Positions 37,340 through 46,178 of a stretch of 64,000 bases of DNA are shown here, one piece after another. Position numbers and translations under genes: made by a program. The notes beneath the pieces were generated by a model. That model searched no databases. It was not told the origin of the DNA and saw nothing but the letters and a program-made list of their open reading frames with translations. Position 1 is the stretch's first letter. Every line of letters starts with the position of its first letter. The stretch is from Microbacterium sp. Root166 (GTDB lineage: Bacteria; Actinomycetota; Actinomycetes; Actinomycetales; Microbacteriaceae), in assembly GCF_001427145.1 (NCBI RefSeq), contig NZ_LMGL01000001.1, positions 1,503,241 through 1,567,240 on the forward strand, given 5' to 3'.

Positions 37340-37370
37340 CGATCGAATCGCCGGTCACCCCGGCGCTGGT

Positions 37371-37399
37371 TTGCCGAGGCTTCCGATATCACGTATGCT
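37371..37399 (+). promoter_or_regulatory. infA operon promoter
   Basis: TTGCCG (37371-37376) and TATGCT (37394-37399) are 17 nt apart. The sequence after the -10, TGATCTTTGGTGCG, is nearly the same as at the rplM promoter (CGACCTTTGGTGTG). The leader before infA would be about 90 nt. Confidence 0.7.
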
Positions 37400-37494
37400 T
37401 GATCTTTGGTGCGTTGCGCCTTCATCGGCGTGTCCGAGCACCACAATCCCATCCACCGCAGACCGACCGGTCTGCAACGAGTGTTAGCGAGCGT

Positions 37495-37716
37495 ATGGCG
37501 AAGAAAGACGGTGTCATCGAGATCGAGGGCGTGATCTCCGAGGCGCTGCCCAACGCGATGTTCCGCGTTGAGCTGAGCAACGGACACAAGGTCCTCGCGA
37601 CGATCTCCGGCAAGATGCGGCAGAACTACATCCGCATCATCCCCGAGGACCGTGTCGTCGTGGAGCTCAGCCCCTACGACCTCACCCGCGGGCGCATCGT
37701 CTACCGCTACCGCTAG
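37495..37716 (+). CDS. infA: Translation initiation factor IF-1
   Basis: The 73-residue product [20 protein letters not shown] has the standard IF-1 length and OB fold, ending in [14 protein letters not shown]-1 occupies the A-site during initiation. The start at 37495 gives the conserved N-terminus; the ribosome binding site (GTTAGCGAGC) is weak. It leads the block infA, rpmJ, rpsM, rpsK and has its own promoter. Confidence 0.97.
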   Translation: MAKKDGVIEIEGVISEALPNAMFRVELSNGHKVLATISGKMRQNYIRIIPEDRVVVELSPYDLTRGRIVYRYR

Positions 37717-37782
37717 ACCGGTCGAGAAGTAACGCCCCGAGCACGAGCGTGCCCGAAGGCGAAGACAGCGAAACAGGAAATC

Positions 37783-37899
37783 ATGAAGGTCAACCCCTCC
37801 GTCAAGCCCATCTGCGACCACTGCAAGGTCATCCGTCGTCACGGTCGCGTCATGGTCATCTGCAAGTCGAACCCGCGTCACAAGCAGCGCCAGGGCTGA
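37783..37899 (+). CDS. rpmJ: 50S ribosomal protein L36, zinc-binding form
   Basis: A 38-codon frame beginning [19 protein letters not shown], with ACAGGAAA before the ATG at 37783. The Cys-x2-Cys pair, a third Cys and a His form the zinc ribbon of the C+ type of L36. L36 is the smallest large-subunit protein. It lies between infA and rpsM, the normal position in actinobacteria. Confidence 0.97.
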   Translation: MKVNPSVKPICDHCKVIRRHGRVMVICKSNPRHKQRQG

Positions 37900-38044
37900 T
37901 CGGATGCTGCGCCCCGGCGCAGCCCCCGGCTTACAACTCAACACATCACAGGCAGGATCAGAACCCGTTCGCGGGGGACACCTCGGGCGGAGGCCCGGGC
38001 ACCGATCCTGCTCCACACCTCCACTCACTCCTTAGGAGAACCGC

Positions 38045-38419
38045 ATGGCACGTCTTGCCGGCGTTGACATCCCGCGCGACAAGCGCGTGGTGATCGCCCT
38101 CACCTACATCTACGGCGTTGGCCGTACCCGTTCCGTCGAGATCCTCAAGACCACTGAGATCGACGAGAACATCCGCGTCAAGGACCTCAGCGATGAGCAG
38201 CTCATCGCGCTCCGCGACCACATCGAAGGAACCTACAAGGTGGAGGGTGACCTCCGCCGCGAGGTCGCCGCAGACATCCGCCGCAAGGTCGAGATCGGCT
38301 CGTACGAGGGCATCCGCCACCGCCGCGGGCTCCCGGTGCGCGGTCAGCGCACGAAGACGAACGCGCGTACCCGCAAGGGCCCCAAGCGCACCGTCGCCGG
38401 CAAGAAGAAGGCGCGCTAG
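38045..38419 (+). CDS. rpsM: 30S ribosomal protein S13
   Basis: The 124-residue protein [19 protein letters not shown] has the S13 features, including [20 protein letters not shown] near the C-terminus. S13 bridges the subunits and contacts P-site tRNA. TTAGGAGAA lies before the start. It is followed by rpsK after 39 nt. Confidence 0.97.
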   Translation: MARLAGVDIPRDKRVVIALTYIYGVGRTRSVEILKTTEIDENIRVKDLSDEQLIALRDHIEGTYKVEGDLRREVAADIRRKVEIGSYEGIRHRRGLPVRGQRTKTNARTRKGPKRTVAGKKKAR

Positions 38420-38458
38420 GCCTCCGCCGGCGCCCCAAGGATTTAGGGAGAACCGCTC

Positions 38459-38857
38459 ATGGCACAGGCCAAGACCGCCGCGCGCAAGCCGCGCCGCAAG
38501 GAGAAGAAGAACATCGCGCTGGGCCAGGCCCACATCAAGTCGACGTTCAACAACACGATCGTCTCGATCACCGACCCCTCGGGTGCGGTCATCAGCTGGG
38601 CGTCGTCGGGTGGCGTGGGCTTCAAGGGCTCGCGCAAGTCGACCCCCTACGCCGCAGGCATGGCCGCAGAGTCGGCCGCCCGCCAGGCGCAGGAGCACGG
38701 CGTCAAGAAGGTCGACGTCTTCGTGAAGGGCCCGGGCTCGGGCCGCGAGACCGCGATCCGCTCGCTGCAGGCTGCAGGCCTCGAGGTCGGGCAGATCCAG
38801 GACGTGACGCCGCAGGCCCACAACGGCTGCCGTCCGCCGAAGCGCCGCCGCGTCTGA
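38459..38857 (+). CDS. rpsK: 30S ribosomal protein S11
   Basis: The 132-residue product has the S11 motifs [20 protein letters not shown] and [17 protein letters not shown] end (here [14 protein letters not shown]). S11 forms part of the platform at the mRNA exit. In many bacteria rpsD (S4) follows; here a hairpin and rpoA follow instead. TTAGGGAGAA precedes the start. Confidence 0.97.
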   Translation: MAQAKTAARKPRRKEKKNIALGQAHIKSTFNNTIVSITDPSGAVISWASSGGVGFKGSRKSTPYAAGMAAESAARQAQEHGVKKVDVFVKGPGSGRETAIRSLQAAGLEVGQIQDVTPQAHNGCRPPKRRRV

Positions 38858-38864
38858 TTTAAGG

Positions 38865-38893
38865 AGCCGGGGTGCCCTCGTGGCACCCCGGCT
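38865..38893 (+). terminator. Hairpin after rpsK, in the usual rpsD position
   Basis: AGCCGGGGTGCC and GGCACCCCGGCT form a perfect 12-bp stem around CTCGT, 7 nt after the rpsK stop. Together with the promoter-like sequence near 38984, it suggests that rpoA-rplQ can be transcribed separately. Confidence 0.65.
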
Positions 38894-38974
38894 ACCGCAC
38901 GTTTGCGGATGCCTCGAACGGCCTGTCCGGCCGGACGCGGCATCCCTGGAGAAAACTCAACACCTCACCCACCG

Positions 38975-38998
38975 CACGTGTCATATAGCGGGCACGTG
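38975..38998 (+). promoter_or_regulatory. Two CACGTG sites around a TATA-like element upstream of rpoA
   Basis: CACGTG occurs at 38975-38980 and 38993-38998, with TCATATAGCGGG between. The AT-rich centre could be a -10, and the two palindromic sites would flank it, as in a dimer-bound operator. No regulator can be named from the sequence. Confidence 0.45.
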
Positions 38999-39015
38999 AT
39001 CGAAAGGAACACATA

Positions 39016-40005
39016 GTGCTCATCGCACAGCGTCCCACCCTGACCGAGGAAAAGGTCGGGGAGTTCCGCAGCCGCTTCGTCATCGAGCCGCTGGAGCCCG
39101 GCTTCGGGTACACCATCGGCAACGCGCTGCGCCGCAGCCTCCTCTCGTCCATCCCCGGCGCTGCCGTGACGTCGATCCGCATCGACGGCGTCCTGCACGA
39201 GTTCAGCACCATCCCGGGTGTGAAGGAGGATGTCACCGAGATCATCCTCAACATCAAGCAGCTGGTCGTCTCCAGCGAGCGCGACGAGCCCATCACGGCG
39301 TACCTGCGCAAGACCGGCTCCGGTGAGGTCACCGCCGCCGACATCTCGGCTCCGGCCGGTGTCGAGGTGCACAACCCGGACCTCGTCATCGCGACCCTCA
39401 ACGACACCGCGAAGTTCGAGCTCGAGCTCACCATCGAGCGCGGCCGCGGCTACGTGTCGGCGACCCAGAACCGCAACGAGTACGCCGAGGCCGGTCAGGT
39501 CCCGATCGACTCGATCTACTCGCCGGTCCTGAAGGTCAGCTACCGCGTCGAGGCCACCCGCGCCGGTGAGCGCACCGACTTCGACAAGCTCGTCCTGGAC
39601 GTCGAGTCGAAGCCGTCGATCGCCCCTCGCGACGCCGTCGCGTCGGCCGGTCGCACGCTGACCGAGCTGTTCGGCCTGGCCCGTGAGCTCAACGTCGAGG
39701 CCGAGGGCATCGAGATCGGCCCCGCGCCGGTCGAGACCGTCCTCTCCAACGAGCTGTCGATGCCGATCGAGGACCTCGATCTGTCGGTCCGCTCGTACAA
39801 CTGCCTCAAGCGCGAGGGCATCAACACCGTGTCGGAGCTCGTCGCCCTCTCGGAGACGCAGCTCATGAACATCCGCAACTTCGGTCAGAAGTCGGTCGAC
39901 GAGGTGCGCGACAAGCTCGTCTCCCTCGGCCTGTCGCTGAAGGACTCGGTCCCCGGGTTCGACGGCGCGCACTTCTACGGCGGCTACGACGACGAGACCG
40001 TCTGA
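39016..40005 (+). CDS. rpoA: DNA-directed RNA polymerase alpha subunit
   Basis: GTG 39016 lies after AAAGGAAC and gives [19 protein letters not shown], 329 residues. The N-terminal assembly domain contains [21 protein letters not shown] in a continuous family block, and the C-terminal domain (about 245-310) contains the DNA- and activator-binding region with [15 protein letters not shown]. The alpha dimer starts polymerase assembly and reads promoter UP elements. The gene is separated from rpsK by a hairpin and has its own promoter-like region; rplQ follows. Confidence 0.98.
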   Translation: MLIAQRPTLTEEKVGEFRSRFVIEPLEPGFGYTIGNALRRSLLSSIPGAAVTSIRIDGVLHEFSTIPGVKEDVTEIILNIKQLVVSSERDEPITAYLRKTGSGEVTAADISAPAGVEVHNPDLVIATLNDTAKFELELTIERGRGYVSATQNRNEYAEAGQVPIDSIYSPVLKVSYRVEATRAGERTDFDKLVLDVESKPSIAPRDAVASAGRTLTELFGLARELNVEAEGIEIGPAPVETVLSNELSMPIEDLDLSVRSYNCLKREGINTVSELVALSETQLMNIRNFGQKSVDEVRDKLVSLGLSLKDSVPGFDGAHFYGGYDDETV

Positions 40006-40047
40006 GTCCCCGGCTCACACCCGAATTCTGATCTGGAGTAATTGAGA

Positions 40048-40614
40048 ATGCCTAAGCCCACGAAGGGTCCCCGCCTCGGAGGCGGCCCCGCACACGAGCG
40101 CCTGCTGCTTGCGAACCTCGCCGCGGCCCTGTTCACGCACAAGTCCATCAAGACGACCGAGACCAAGGCCAAGCGCCTGCGTCCGCTCGCCGAGCGCCTC
40201 ATCACCTTCGCCAAGCGCGGCGACCTGCACGCCCGTCGCCGGGTGCTGTCGGTCATCGGTGACAAGGAAGTCGTGCACGTCCTCTTCACCGAGATCGCGC
40301 CGCTGGTCGCCGAGCGTGAGGGCGGCTACACCCGCATCACCAAGGTCGGCAACCGCAAGGGCGACAACGCCCCCATGGCCGTCATCGAGCTCGTCCTCGA
40401 GCCGGTGACCCCGAAGGCGAAGTCGGCCAAGAAGACCGCGGCCGCCAAGTCCGCCGCCGTCGTCGAAGAGGCACCCGCCGAGGCCGAGGCCGAGGAGACG
40501 CCCGTCGCCGACGAGGCTGCCGAGGCCGGCGCCGAGTCGCAGGAGGAGGGCGCGGCCGCCGAGGCTGCGGCCGAGGACGCCGTCGAGACCCCCGCCGAGG
40601 AGAAGTCCGAGTGA
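40048..40614 (+). CDS. rplQ: 50S ribosomal protein L17 with acidic C-terminal tail
   Basis: ATG 40048 gives [20 protein letters not shown]. The L17 core covers about the first 122 residues and contains [17 protein letters not shown]. The remaining 65 or so residues are rich in Ala and Glu, giving 188 in all against about 120-130 in most bacteria. L17 lies near the tunnel exit. Three hairpins follow the stop and end the alpha operon. Confidence 0.96.
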   Translation: MPKPTKGPRLGGGPAHERLLLANLAAALFTHKSIKTTETKAKRLRPLAERLITFAKRGDLHARRRVLSVIGDKEVVHVLFTEIAPLVAEREGGYTRITKVGNRKGDNAPMAVIELVLEPVTPKAKSAKKTAAAKSAAVVEEAPAEAEAEETPVADEAAEAGAESQEEGAAAEAAAEDAVETPAEEKSE

Positions 40615-40620
40615 TCGGAC

Positions 40621-40708
40621 GGCCGGGCAACATGCCCGGCCGCCGGACGTGAGTCCGGCACCCTTGCACCGCGAGACCCGCGAGCCCATCAGGGCCCGCG
40701 GGTCTCGC
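40621..40708 (+). terminator. Three tandem hairpins after rplQ
   Basis: GGCCGGGC/GCCCGGCC (40621-40641), CCGGAC/GTCCGG with a GTGA loop (40643-40658), and a long stem pairing GCGAGACCCGCG with CCGCGGGTCTCGC (40671-40708). Together they should end the ribosomal transcripts before the signalling genes. Confidence 0.75.
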
Positions 40709-40853
40709 TGCGTCTACGGACGTATCAGGGCCGCAGCAGCAGCCCTCTACCCTGCGAGCAGACCCTGGCGCTAGTCTGAGCGCAACCTCGGGCACCGGGG
40801 TGGGATTTCGGGGGAAGCTTCCCGCGCCGATGGGGGCGCACGAGGGAGACGTT

Positions 40854-43031
40854 GTGTCCGCACCGGCGACGCCGACGGGGGCACCCACGACGTGGGTGGG
40901 CACTCCCCGCGCGCGCCGGCGGGCGGGCCTGTCGATCTACTCGATCCTGCTGATCATGCTGCTGTCGGTGAGCGTGCTGTCGAGCATCGTGGTCGGGGTG
41001 ATCGGGTACGTCAACGGCACCGAGGCGCTGCGGGCCATCGCCTACGAGCGTCTCGTTGAGATCCGCGAGAACCGCAGTCGCGAGGTGGCGCAGCTGTTCT
41101 CGTCGATCGAGAACGCCGTGCGGCTGAGTTCGCTGAACGAGACGAGCAAGGAGGCGGCGCGCGCGTTCGGTGCGGGCTTCGCCGAGCTCGAGCAGGCGGA
41201 GCTCGACCGAGCCGAGACGGCTGCCGTCGAGTCGTACTACAGCGACGTCTTCGCCGCCGACCTGTCCGAGGCCACCGGCGAGGACGTCGACGGCTCGACG
41301 TTCGCTCCGCGCAGCGCCGCGCAGAGCTACCTGCAGCTGCACTACGTGATCCCCTACGCCGACTGGGAGGAGGCGATCGTCGCCTCCGACGCCGGCGACG
41401 GCAGCGCGTGGTCGGCGGCGCATGCCCGGTACCACCCGTACTACCAGACGATGACCCAGCTGCAGGACTTCGAGGATGTGCTCATGCTCGACACCCAGGG
41501 CAACGTCATCTACACCGCGTACAAGGGCGTCGACCTCGGGACCAACCTCTTCGACGGTCCCTACCGGCTCTCGAATCTCGCGGAGGCCTACCGGCAGGCG
41601 ATGGACCGCAACATCGTCAATGACGTCGTCATCGCGGACTTCGCGCCGTACAGCCCGAGTCTCGGCAACCCGGCAGGATGGGCGGTCACACCGATCGCCG
41701 ATGGCGGAGAGGTGATCGGGGCGCTCGCGATCGAGCTGCCGATCGACCGCATCAACGAGGTCATGACGGTCGGCGGCGACTGGGCCATGAACGGACTCGG
41801 CGAGACCGGCGAGACGTACCTCGTCGGCCGGGACATGCTCATGCGCTCCGTTTCGCGCCAGCTGGCCGATGATCCGGCGGGCTACGAATCGGCGGCCATC
41901 GCCGCCGGACTGCCGCCCGCGGCAGCCGCGCTGAGCGTGCACAACGGCAACACGCTGATGCAGCAGGCCATCGACGGCGAGGCGGTCATGAAGGCGCTCG
42001 CCGGCGAGAGCGGCACGCTGCTGGAGCGGGACTACCTGGGCCGCGAGAGTCTGGTCGCGTACGCGCCGCTCGGTGTCAACGGCCTCAGCTGGGTGATCGT
42101 GGCACAGGAGACCGCCGCCGAGGCGATGGTGCCGGTCGACGACTTCACCCGCAACCTGATCCTCTCGACCGCCGGCATGATCATCTTCGTCTGCCTGCTC
42201 TCGCTCTTCCTCGCCCAGATCTTCGTGCGGCCGCTGCGCCGTCTCAAAGCCGCCGCGCAGCGGATCGCGGCGGGCGAGGAGGGCGTGCAGGTCGATGCCG
42301 GCTCGAGCGACGAGCTCGCCGACGTCGCCAACGCCTTCAACGACATGAGCCGCAGTCTGCAGGTCAAATCGCAGCTCATCGAGCAGCAGGAGAAGGCCAA
42401 CGAGCAGCTCATCCTCTCGTTCATGCCTGAGGGGATGGCCGATCGCTACAAGCACGGCGACGAGGCGATCACGCAGGACAGCGACGACGTCACCGTCGTC
42501 TTCGCCGACATCGTCGGGTTCGAGGAGCTCGCGCTCTCGCTCTCGTCGGACGAGGCGATCGCCCGTCTCAACGACCTGATCCGCACGTTCGACGAGGCCG
42601 CCGAGCGTCACGGCGTCGAGCGCGTGCGGACGACCCGCCAGAGCTACCTCGCCAGCTGCGGCCTGGCGACGCCGCGAGTGGACAACGCCCGCCGCGCGGT
42701 CGAGTTCGCCCTCGAGCTCGACGCCATCCTCGAGCGGTACTCGGCGCAGCAGGGCGTCGAACTCGGCCTGCGCGCCGGCCTGGACTCCGGCAAGGTCACC
42801 AGCGGGCTCATCGGCCGGGCTCGCGTGGTCTACGACATGTGGGGGGATGCCGTCAGCCTGGCGTTCCGCGTGCAAGGCGACTCCGACGAGCCGGGCATCT
42901 ACGTCACGCAGCGCGTCGCCGACCGTCTGCCGGACTCCATTCCGGTGCATCCCGCCGGCGACGTCCACACCCAGAGCGGCCCGCAGCGGGTGTGGAAGAT
43001 CGAGTCGCCCGTGGTCGTCGTGGAGGGATGA
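40854..43031 (+). CDS. Membrane receptor with degenerate class III cyclase domain
   Basis: I chose GTG 40854, behind GAGGGAGA; the frame is open upstream to 40800 with another possible start at 40830. The 725-residue protein has a membrane helix (about 25-48), a long external sensor region of double-Cache type, a second helix (about 440-462), a HAMP domain, a short coiled coil and a class III nucleotide cyclase homology domain. In that domain the first metal Asp is present (FADIVGF, Asp552), but the usual Gly-Asp with the second metal ligand is Arg595-Gln596 (TTRQSYL), and the transition-state Asn is Ser668 in WGDAVSLAFR, while Arg672 remains. Normal cAMP synthesis is therefore doubtful. It is upstream of a channel with a cyclic-nucleotide-binding-like domain. 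Confidence 0.85.
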   Translation: MSAPATPTGAPTTWVGTPRARRRAGLSIYSILLIMLLSVSVLSSIVVGVIGYVNGTEALRAIAYERLVEIRENRSREVAQLFSSIENAVRLSSLNETSKEAARAFGAGFAELEQAELDRAETAAVESYYSDVFAADLSEATGEDVDGSTFAPRSAAQSYLQLHYVIPYADWEEAIVASDAGDGSAWSAAHARYHPYYQTMTQLQDFEDVLMLDTQGNVIYTAYKGVDLGTNLFDGPYRLSNLAEAYRQAMDRNIVNDVVIADFAPYSPSLGNPAGWAVTPIADGGEVIGALAIELPIDRINEVMTVGGDWAMNGLGETGETYLVGRDMLMRSVSRQLADDPAGYESAAIAAGLPPAAAALSVHNGNTLMQQAIDGEAVMKALAGESGTLLERDYLGRESLVAYAPLGVNGLSWVIVAQETAAEAMVPVDDFTRNLILSTAGMIIFVCLLSLFLAQIFVRPLRRLKAAAQRIAAGEEGVQVDAGSSDELADVANAFNDMSRSLQVKSQLIEQQEKANEQLILSFMPEGMADRYKHGDEAITQDSDDVTVVFADIVGFEELALSLSSDEAIARLNDLIRTFDEAAERHGVERVRTTRQSYLASCGLATPRVDNARRAVEFALELDAILERYSAQQGVELGLRAGLDSGKVTSGLIGRARVVYDMWGDAVSLAFRVQGDSDEPGIYVTQRVADRLPDSIPVHPAGDVHTQSGPQRVWKIESPVVVVEG

Positions 43032-43040
43032 GGCATCCGG

Positions 43041-44471
43041 ATGTCGGACATCGTCTCGCAGCCGTGGTTCTGGCCCGCCGTGATCGTCTCGGTCGGTCTG
43101 CCGCTCATGCTGATCGGCCTCACCGAGTTCCACAACGCCCTCGCGCGCCGCGGCAGCCGCGCCGCGCCGATCGTGCTCATGGTGCGCAACTACCTGGTGC
43201 CGGTGGCCGGCATCCTGGTCCTCATCAGCCAGCCGGGGGCATGGGAGGGCGAGGGCACCTGGCCGCGGGTGATCTGGACGATCTTCGGCCTGCTGGTGAT
43301 CGTCGTCACCATCAACGCCCTCAACCACCTCATCTTCCACCGGGCGGAGAAGGGGTCCTGGCGCGACAGGTTCCCCACGATCTTCAGCGACCTGATCCGC
43401 TTCGTCTTCATTGTGCTCGGCATCGCGGCGGTGTTCTGGTGGGTGTGGGATGCCGATGTCGCCGGCGTGTTCGCCGCGCTCGGCATCACGTCGATCGTCG
43501 TCGGCCTGGCCCTGCAGAACGCCGTGGGGTCGATCGTCTCGGGGCTGTTCCTCATCTTCGAGTCGCCGTTCGACCTCGGCGATTGGATCGAGACGGGCGG
43601 CACGCGCGGACAGGTCGTCGAGGTGAACTGGCGCGCCGTGCACCTGGACACCGGCAACGGCATCGTCGTGATGCCGACCGCCGAGCTCGCGGGGGGTTCG
43701 TTCGTGAATCTCACGCGCAGCTCGGAGGCGTATGCCGCCGTGCACACGGCGACCTTCGGCAGCGACGACCCGCCCGGCCGGGTGCGGGAGCTCCTCGTGG
43801 CCGTGGCACGCGATCTGCCGATCGTCGCGTCCGCCGAGCCCCGGGCGTCGACCGTTGGCGGCGGCACCTTCTCCGTAGCGATCCCGCTCCGCAATCCCGG
43901 CGACCACGACGCGGTGCTCGACGCCTTCGCCACGCGGCTCTGGTACGCCGCCCGTCGCGCCGACCTCCACCTGGACGGCGACACCAGCGACGACTGGCGC
44001 ACCCCGGCGCAGCTGCAGGACAGCCTGCGCCAGATCGCGCCCGCGCTCAGCCTCAAGGCCGGAGAGACCGATGCGCTCGCCGCCCACGCGCGACTGGAGC
44101 GCTACTGCGCCGGCGAGTCGATCCTGCGCCCGGGGATGGTGCCGACCGAGACGAGGTTCATCCTCGCCGGCAGCGTGATGCTCGGCATCCCGACCGACGA
44201 CGACGGCTTCGTGCAGGTGACGGTGCTGGGCGTGCACGACGCCGTGGGCCTCACCGCCCTGTCACGCACGCAGACCATCTCGCGGGCGGTGGCGATGAGC
44301 GAGGTCGACGTGGTGGTCCTGCCGGTATCGGTGCTGGACGAGATCGTGCGGATGCACCCCGTCGTCGCGCGCGAGATCGTCCGGGAGAGCGAGAATCGCG
44401 TGCGGCTCGCGCAGACGGCGCTGCAGTCCGCGGGCGGCGTGCTGCCTCACGGCCGCCGCGTGCTCGGCTGA
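43041..44471 (+). CDS. MscS-type channel fused to a cyclic-nucleotide-binding-like domain
   Basis: The 476-residue protein starts at ATG 43041, 9 nt after the cyclase-like gene. Four or five helices lead to the MscS pore helix and beta domain, with SIVVGLALQNAVGSIVSGLF, ESPFDLGDWIETGG and VVMPTAELAG. From about residue 345 a C-terminal domain resembles cNMP-binding proteins, so this is a bCNG-type channel. In the phosphate-binding cassette the usual Phe-Gly-Glu reads VGL (402-404), losing the ribose-contacting Glu, although an Arg (Arg415) remains. Binding of cAMP is uncertain. With its neighbour it forms a two-gene signalling unit. Confidence 0.85.
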   Translation: MSDIVSQPWFWPAVIVSVGLPLMLIGLTEFHNALARRGSRAAPIVLMVRNYLVPVAGILVLISQPGAWEGEGTWPRVIWTIFGLLVIVVTINALNHLIFHRAEKGSWRDRFPTIFSDLIRFVFIVLGIAAVFWWVWDADVAGVFAALGITSIVVGLALQNAVGSIVSGLFLIFESPFDLGDWIETGGTRGQVVEVNWRAVHLDTGNGIVVMPTAELAGGSFVNLTRSSEAYAAVHTATFGSDDPPGRVRELLVAVARDLPIVASAEPRASTVGGGTFSVAIPLRNPGDHDAVLDAFATRLWYAARRADLHLDGDTSDDWRTPAQLQDSLRQIAPALSLKAGETDALAAHARLERYCAGESILRPGMVPTETRFILAGSVMLGIPTDDDGFVQVTVLGVHDAVGLTALSRTQTISRAVAMSEVDVVVLPVSVLDEIVRMHPVVAREIVRESENRVRLAQTALQSAGGVLPHGRRVLG

Positions 44472-44488
44472 GGGAAGTCGAGGGAGCC

Positions 44489-44494
44489 TAAGCT
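44489..44494 (+). promoter_or_regulatory. -10 element for leaderless truA
   Basis: TAAGCT lies 6 nt before the GTG at 44501. The intervening GGGGCG is a weak ribosome binding site at best, so a leaderless transcript is likely. Confidence 0.5.
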
Positions 44495-44500
44495 GGGGCG

Positions 44501-45379
44501 GTGCGCATCAGGCTCGACATCGCCTACGACGGCACGCATTTCCGGGGCTGGGCGCGGCAGCCGGGCCTGCGCACCGTGCAGGAGACCCTCGAGGCCGCGC
44601 TGGCCAGGATCCTCGGCGGGCAGCCGCGACTGGTGGTCGCCGGCCGGACAGACGCGGGCGTCCACGCTGCGGGCCAAGTCGCGCACATCGACCTGGACGA
44701 GGGTCAGCGCGAGCGCCTGATGGCGCGCCGGCCGCGCGCCGGAGCGGCGGCGGTCGATCCGATCGCGACCCTCGCGGCCCGGCTCACCGGAGTCGTGGGC
44801 GCGTACTCGGACGTCGCCGTGACGCGGACCGCTCTCGCGCCGTCCGGGTTCGACGCCCGGTTCTCGGCGGTGTGGCGCCGCTACGAGTACCGCATCGCCG
44901 ATGCGGTGTCGGGCTACGACCCGCTCGAGCGCCATCGCACCACCACCGTGCGCGCGACGCTGGACGAGCAGGCGATGGATGCCGCGGCCCGGTCCCTGAT
45001 CGGACTCCACGACTTCGCGGCGTACTGCAAGCCGCGCGAAGAGGCCACGACGATCCGCACCCTGCTGGAGTTCGACTGGCACCGCGACGCCGACGGCGTG
45101 CTGCGCGCCAACGTGAAGGCCGACGCCTTCTGCCACAGCATGGTCCGCGCGCTCGTGGGCGGCTGCGTCGCGGTCGGCGAGGGCCGGCTCGACCCGGCGG
45201 ACCTCGGCGAGATCCGCGACGCGCGCGAGCGCGTGCCCGAGGTCAAGGTGCTCGCCGCACGCGGCCTCACGCTGACCGCGGTCGGCTATCCGGCCGACGA
45301 TCTGCTCGCGCAGCGGGCCGAGCAGACGCGCGCGCGGCGCGACCTCGACGGCCCCGCGATCGAGATCGACGACGAGTGA
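44501..45379 (+). CDS. truA: tRNA pseudouridine(38-40) synthase
   Basis: GTG 44501 gives MRIRLDIAYDGTHFRGWARQ, the TruA N-terminus (292 residues). The catalytic Asp is in GRTDAGVHA (Asp51), and the later motifs RYEYRI and FCHSMVRALVGG are present. TruA converts uridines 38-40 of the anticodon arm to pseudouridine. A 30-40 residue insert with RRPRAGAAAV is unlike E. coli TruA but common in actinobacteria. The gene follows the channel gene by 29 nt but has its own -10 element and is probably leaderless. In many actinobacteria truA follows rplQ directly; here the two signalling genes lie between. Confidence 0.96.
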   Translation: MRIRLDIAYDGTHFRGWARQPGLRTVQETLEAALARILGGQPRLVVAGRTDAGVHAAGQVAHIDLDEGQRERLMARRPRAGAAAVDPIATLAARLTGVVGAYSDVAVTRTALAPSGFDARFSAVWRRYEYRIADAVSGYDPLERHRTTTVRATLDEQAMDAAARSLIGLHDFAAYCKPREEATTIRTLLEFDWHRDADGVLRANVKADAFCHSMVRALVGGCVAVGEGRLDPADLGEIRDARERVPEVKVLAARGLTLTAVGYPADDLLAQRAEQTRARRDLDGPAIEIDDE

Positions 45380-45442
45380 CGGAGTACCTGTGAGTGCACG
45401 GAGCATCCATCCGGCCGATACCGCAGCGCGACCGGCCGGGCC

Positions 45443-45448
45443 TATGCT
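45443..45448 (+). promoter_or_regulatory. -10 element upstream of the EEP-family gene
   Basis: TATGCT lies 9 nt before the ATG at 45458, leaving a leader of about 2-3 nt. No Shine-Dalgarno sequence is seen. Confidence 0.45.
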
Positions 45449-45457
45449 GAGGCCGTC

Positions 45458-46171
45458 ATGAAGGTGATCTCGTACAACTTGCGCAAGCACCGCGCGGCCG
45501 TCGAGCTCGCGCATCTGGTCGAGCGTCACGGCGCCGACGTGCTGTGCCTGCAGGAGGCCGACACGTCCGACATCCCGGAGGTGATCTCCGGTCTCCGCCT
45601 CGCCGACTCGACGCAGCGCAACCGTCTCGGTCTCGCGGTCTACTACCGCGAGAACACGTATCGCGCCGTGGACGTGCGAGCGCTCGCGTTGAAGAAGTCC
45701 CTGCACGACCGCGTCCTCAAGCCCGCCGAGGAGCGACTGCTGGGCGTCAGGCTGCACGATATCGACGCCGGCCATGACTTCATCGTCGCCTCTTTCCACG
45801 CGGCGCCCCTGACGGCGCTCAACTCACTGCGGCGCCACCAGATCCGCACCGCTCTCACCGAGCTGCAGAGCCTCGGCGAGGGGCTGCCCGCCCTGATGGT
45901 GGGCGACTACAACTATCCGGTCTTCAAGGAGCACCTGGGCCAGCACATACGCGAGCAGGGGTATGAACTGAACCTCAGCGACTCCCGCACGTATACGCGG
46001 TATCGCTTCTTCCGCGGGCACTACGACTTCGCGACCTCGATCGGCTTCGAGATCGACCGGGTGCGCACCCTCCCTCAGGGGCTCAGCGATCACCTGCCGA
46101 TCCTCGTGACGGCCCGCCCGTCGGCGACCTCGCGGCGTGCCGCCAGTCACTCCGAGGCCGGCGCGGCCTGA
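45458..46171 (+). CDS. Endonuclease/exonuclease/phosphatase-fold protein
   Basis: The 237-residue protein starts MKVISYNLRKHRAAVE and has the EEP-fold motifs: LCLQEAD (metal Glu), SFHAAPL, GDYNYP (Asp and Asn) and SDHLPI (catalytic Asp-His). Members of this fold cleave phosphodiesters in nucleic acids, phospholipids or inositol phosphates; the substrate cannot be told here. There is no signal peptide, so it acts in the cytoplasm. It is transcribed from a very short-leader promoter and converges with the membrane-protein gene to its right. Confidence 0.88.
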   Translation: MKVISYNLRKHRAAVELAHLVERHGADVLCLQEADTSDIPEVISGLRLADSTQRNRLGLAVYYRENTYRAVDVRALALKKSLHDRVLKPAEERLLGVRLHDIDAGHDFIVASFHAAPLTALNSLRRHQIRTALTELQSLGEGLPALMVGDYNYPVFKEHLGQHIREQGYELNLSDSRTYTRYRFFRGHYDFATSIGFEIDRVRTLPQGLSDHLPILVTARPSATSRRAASHSEAGAA

Positions 46172-46178
46172 GGCCCTC
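46166..46178. terminator. Small bidirectional hairpin between convergent genes
   Basis: CTGAG, GCC, CTCAG forms a short stem covering the stops of the two convergent genes; GC-rich flanks may extend it. Weak on its own. Confidence 0.35.

Noticed and set aside
40725..44237. A 1170-codon minus-strand open frame across the cyclase-like and channel genes
   Set aside because: It runs antisense to two genes with recognisable domains and has no family features of its own.
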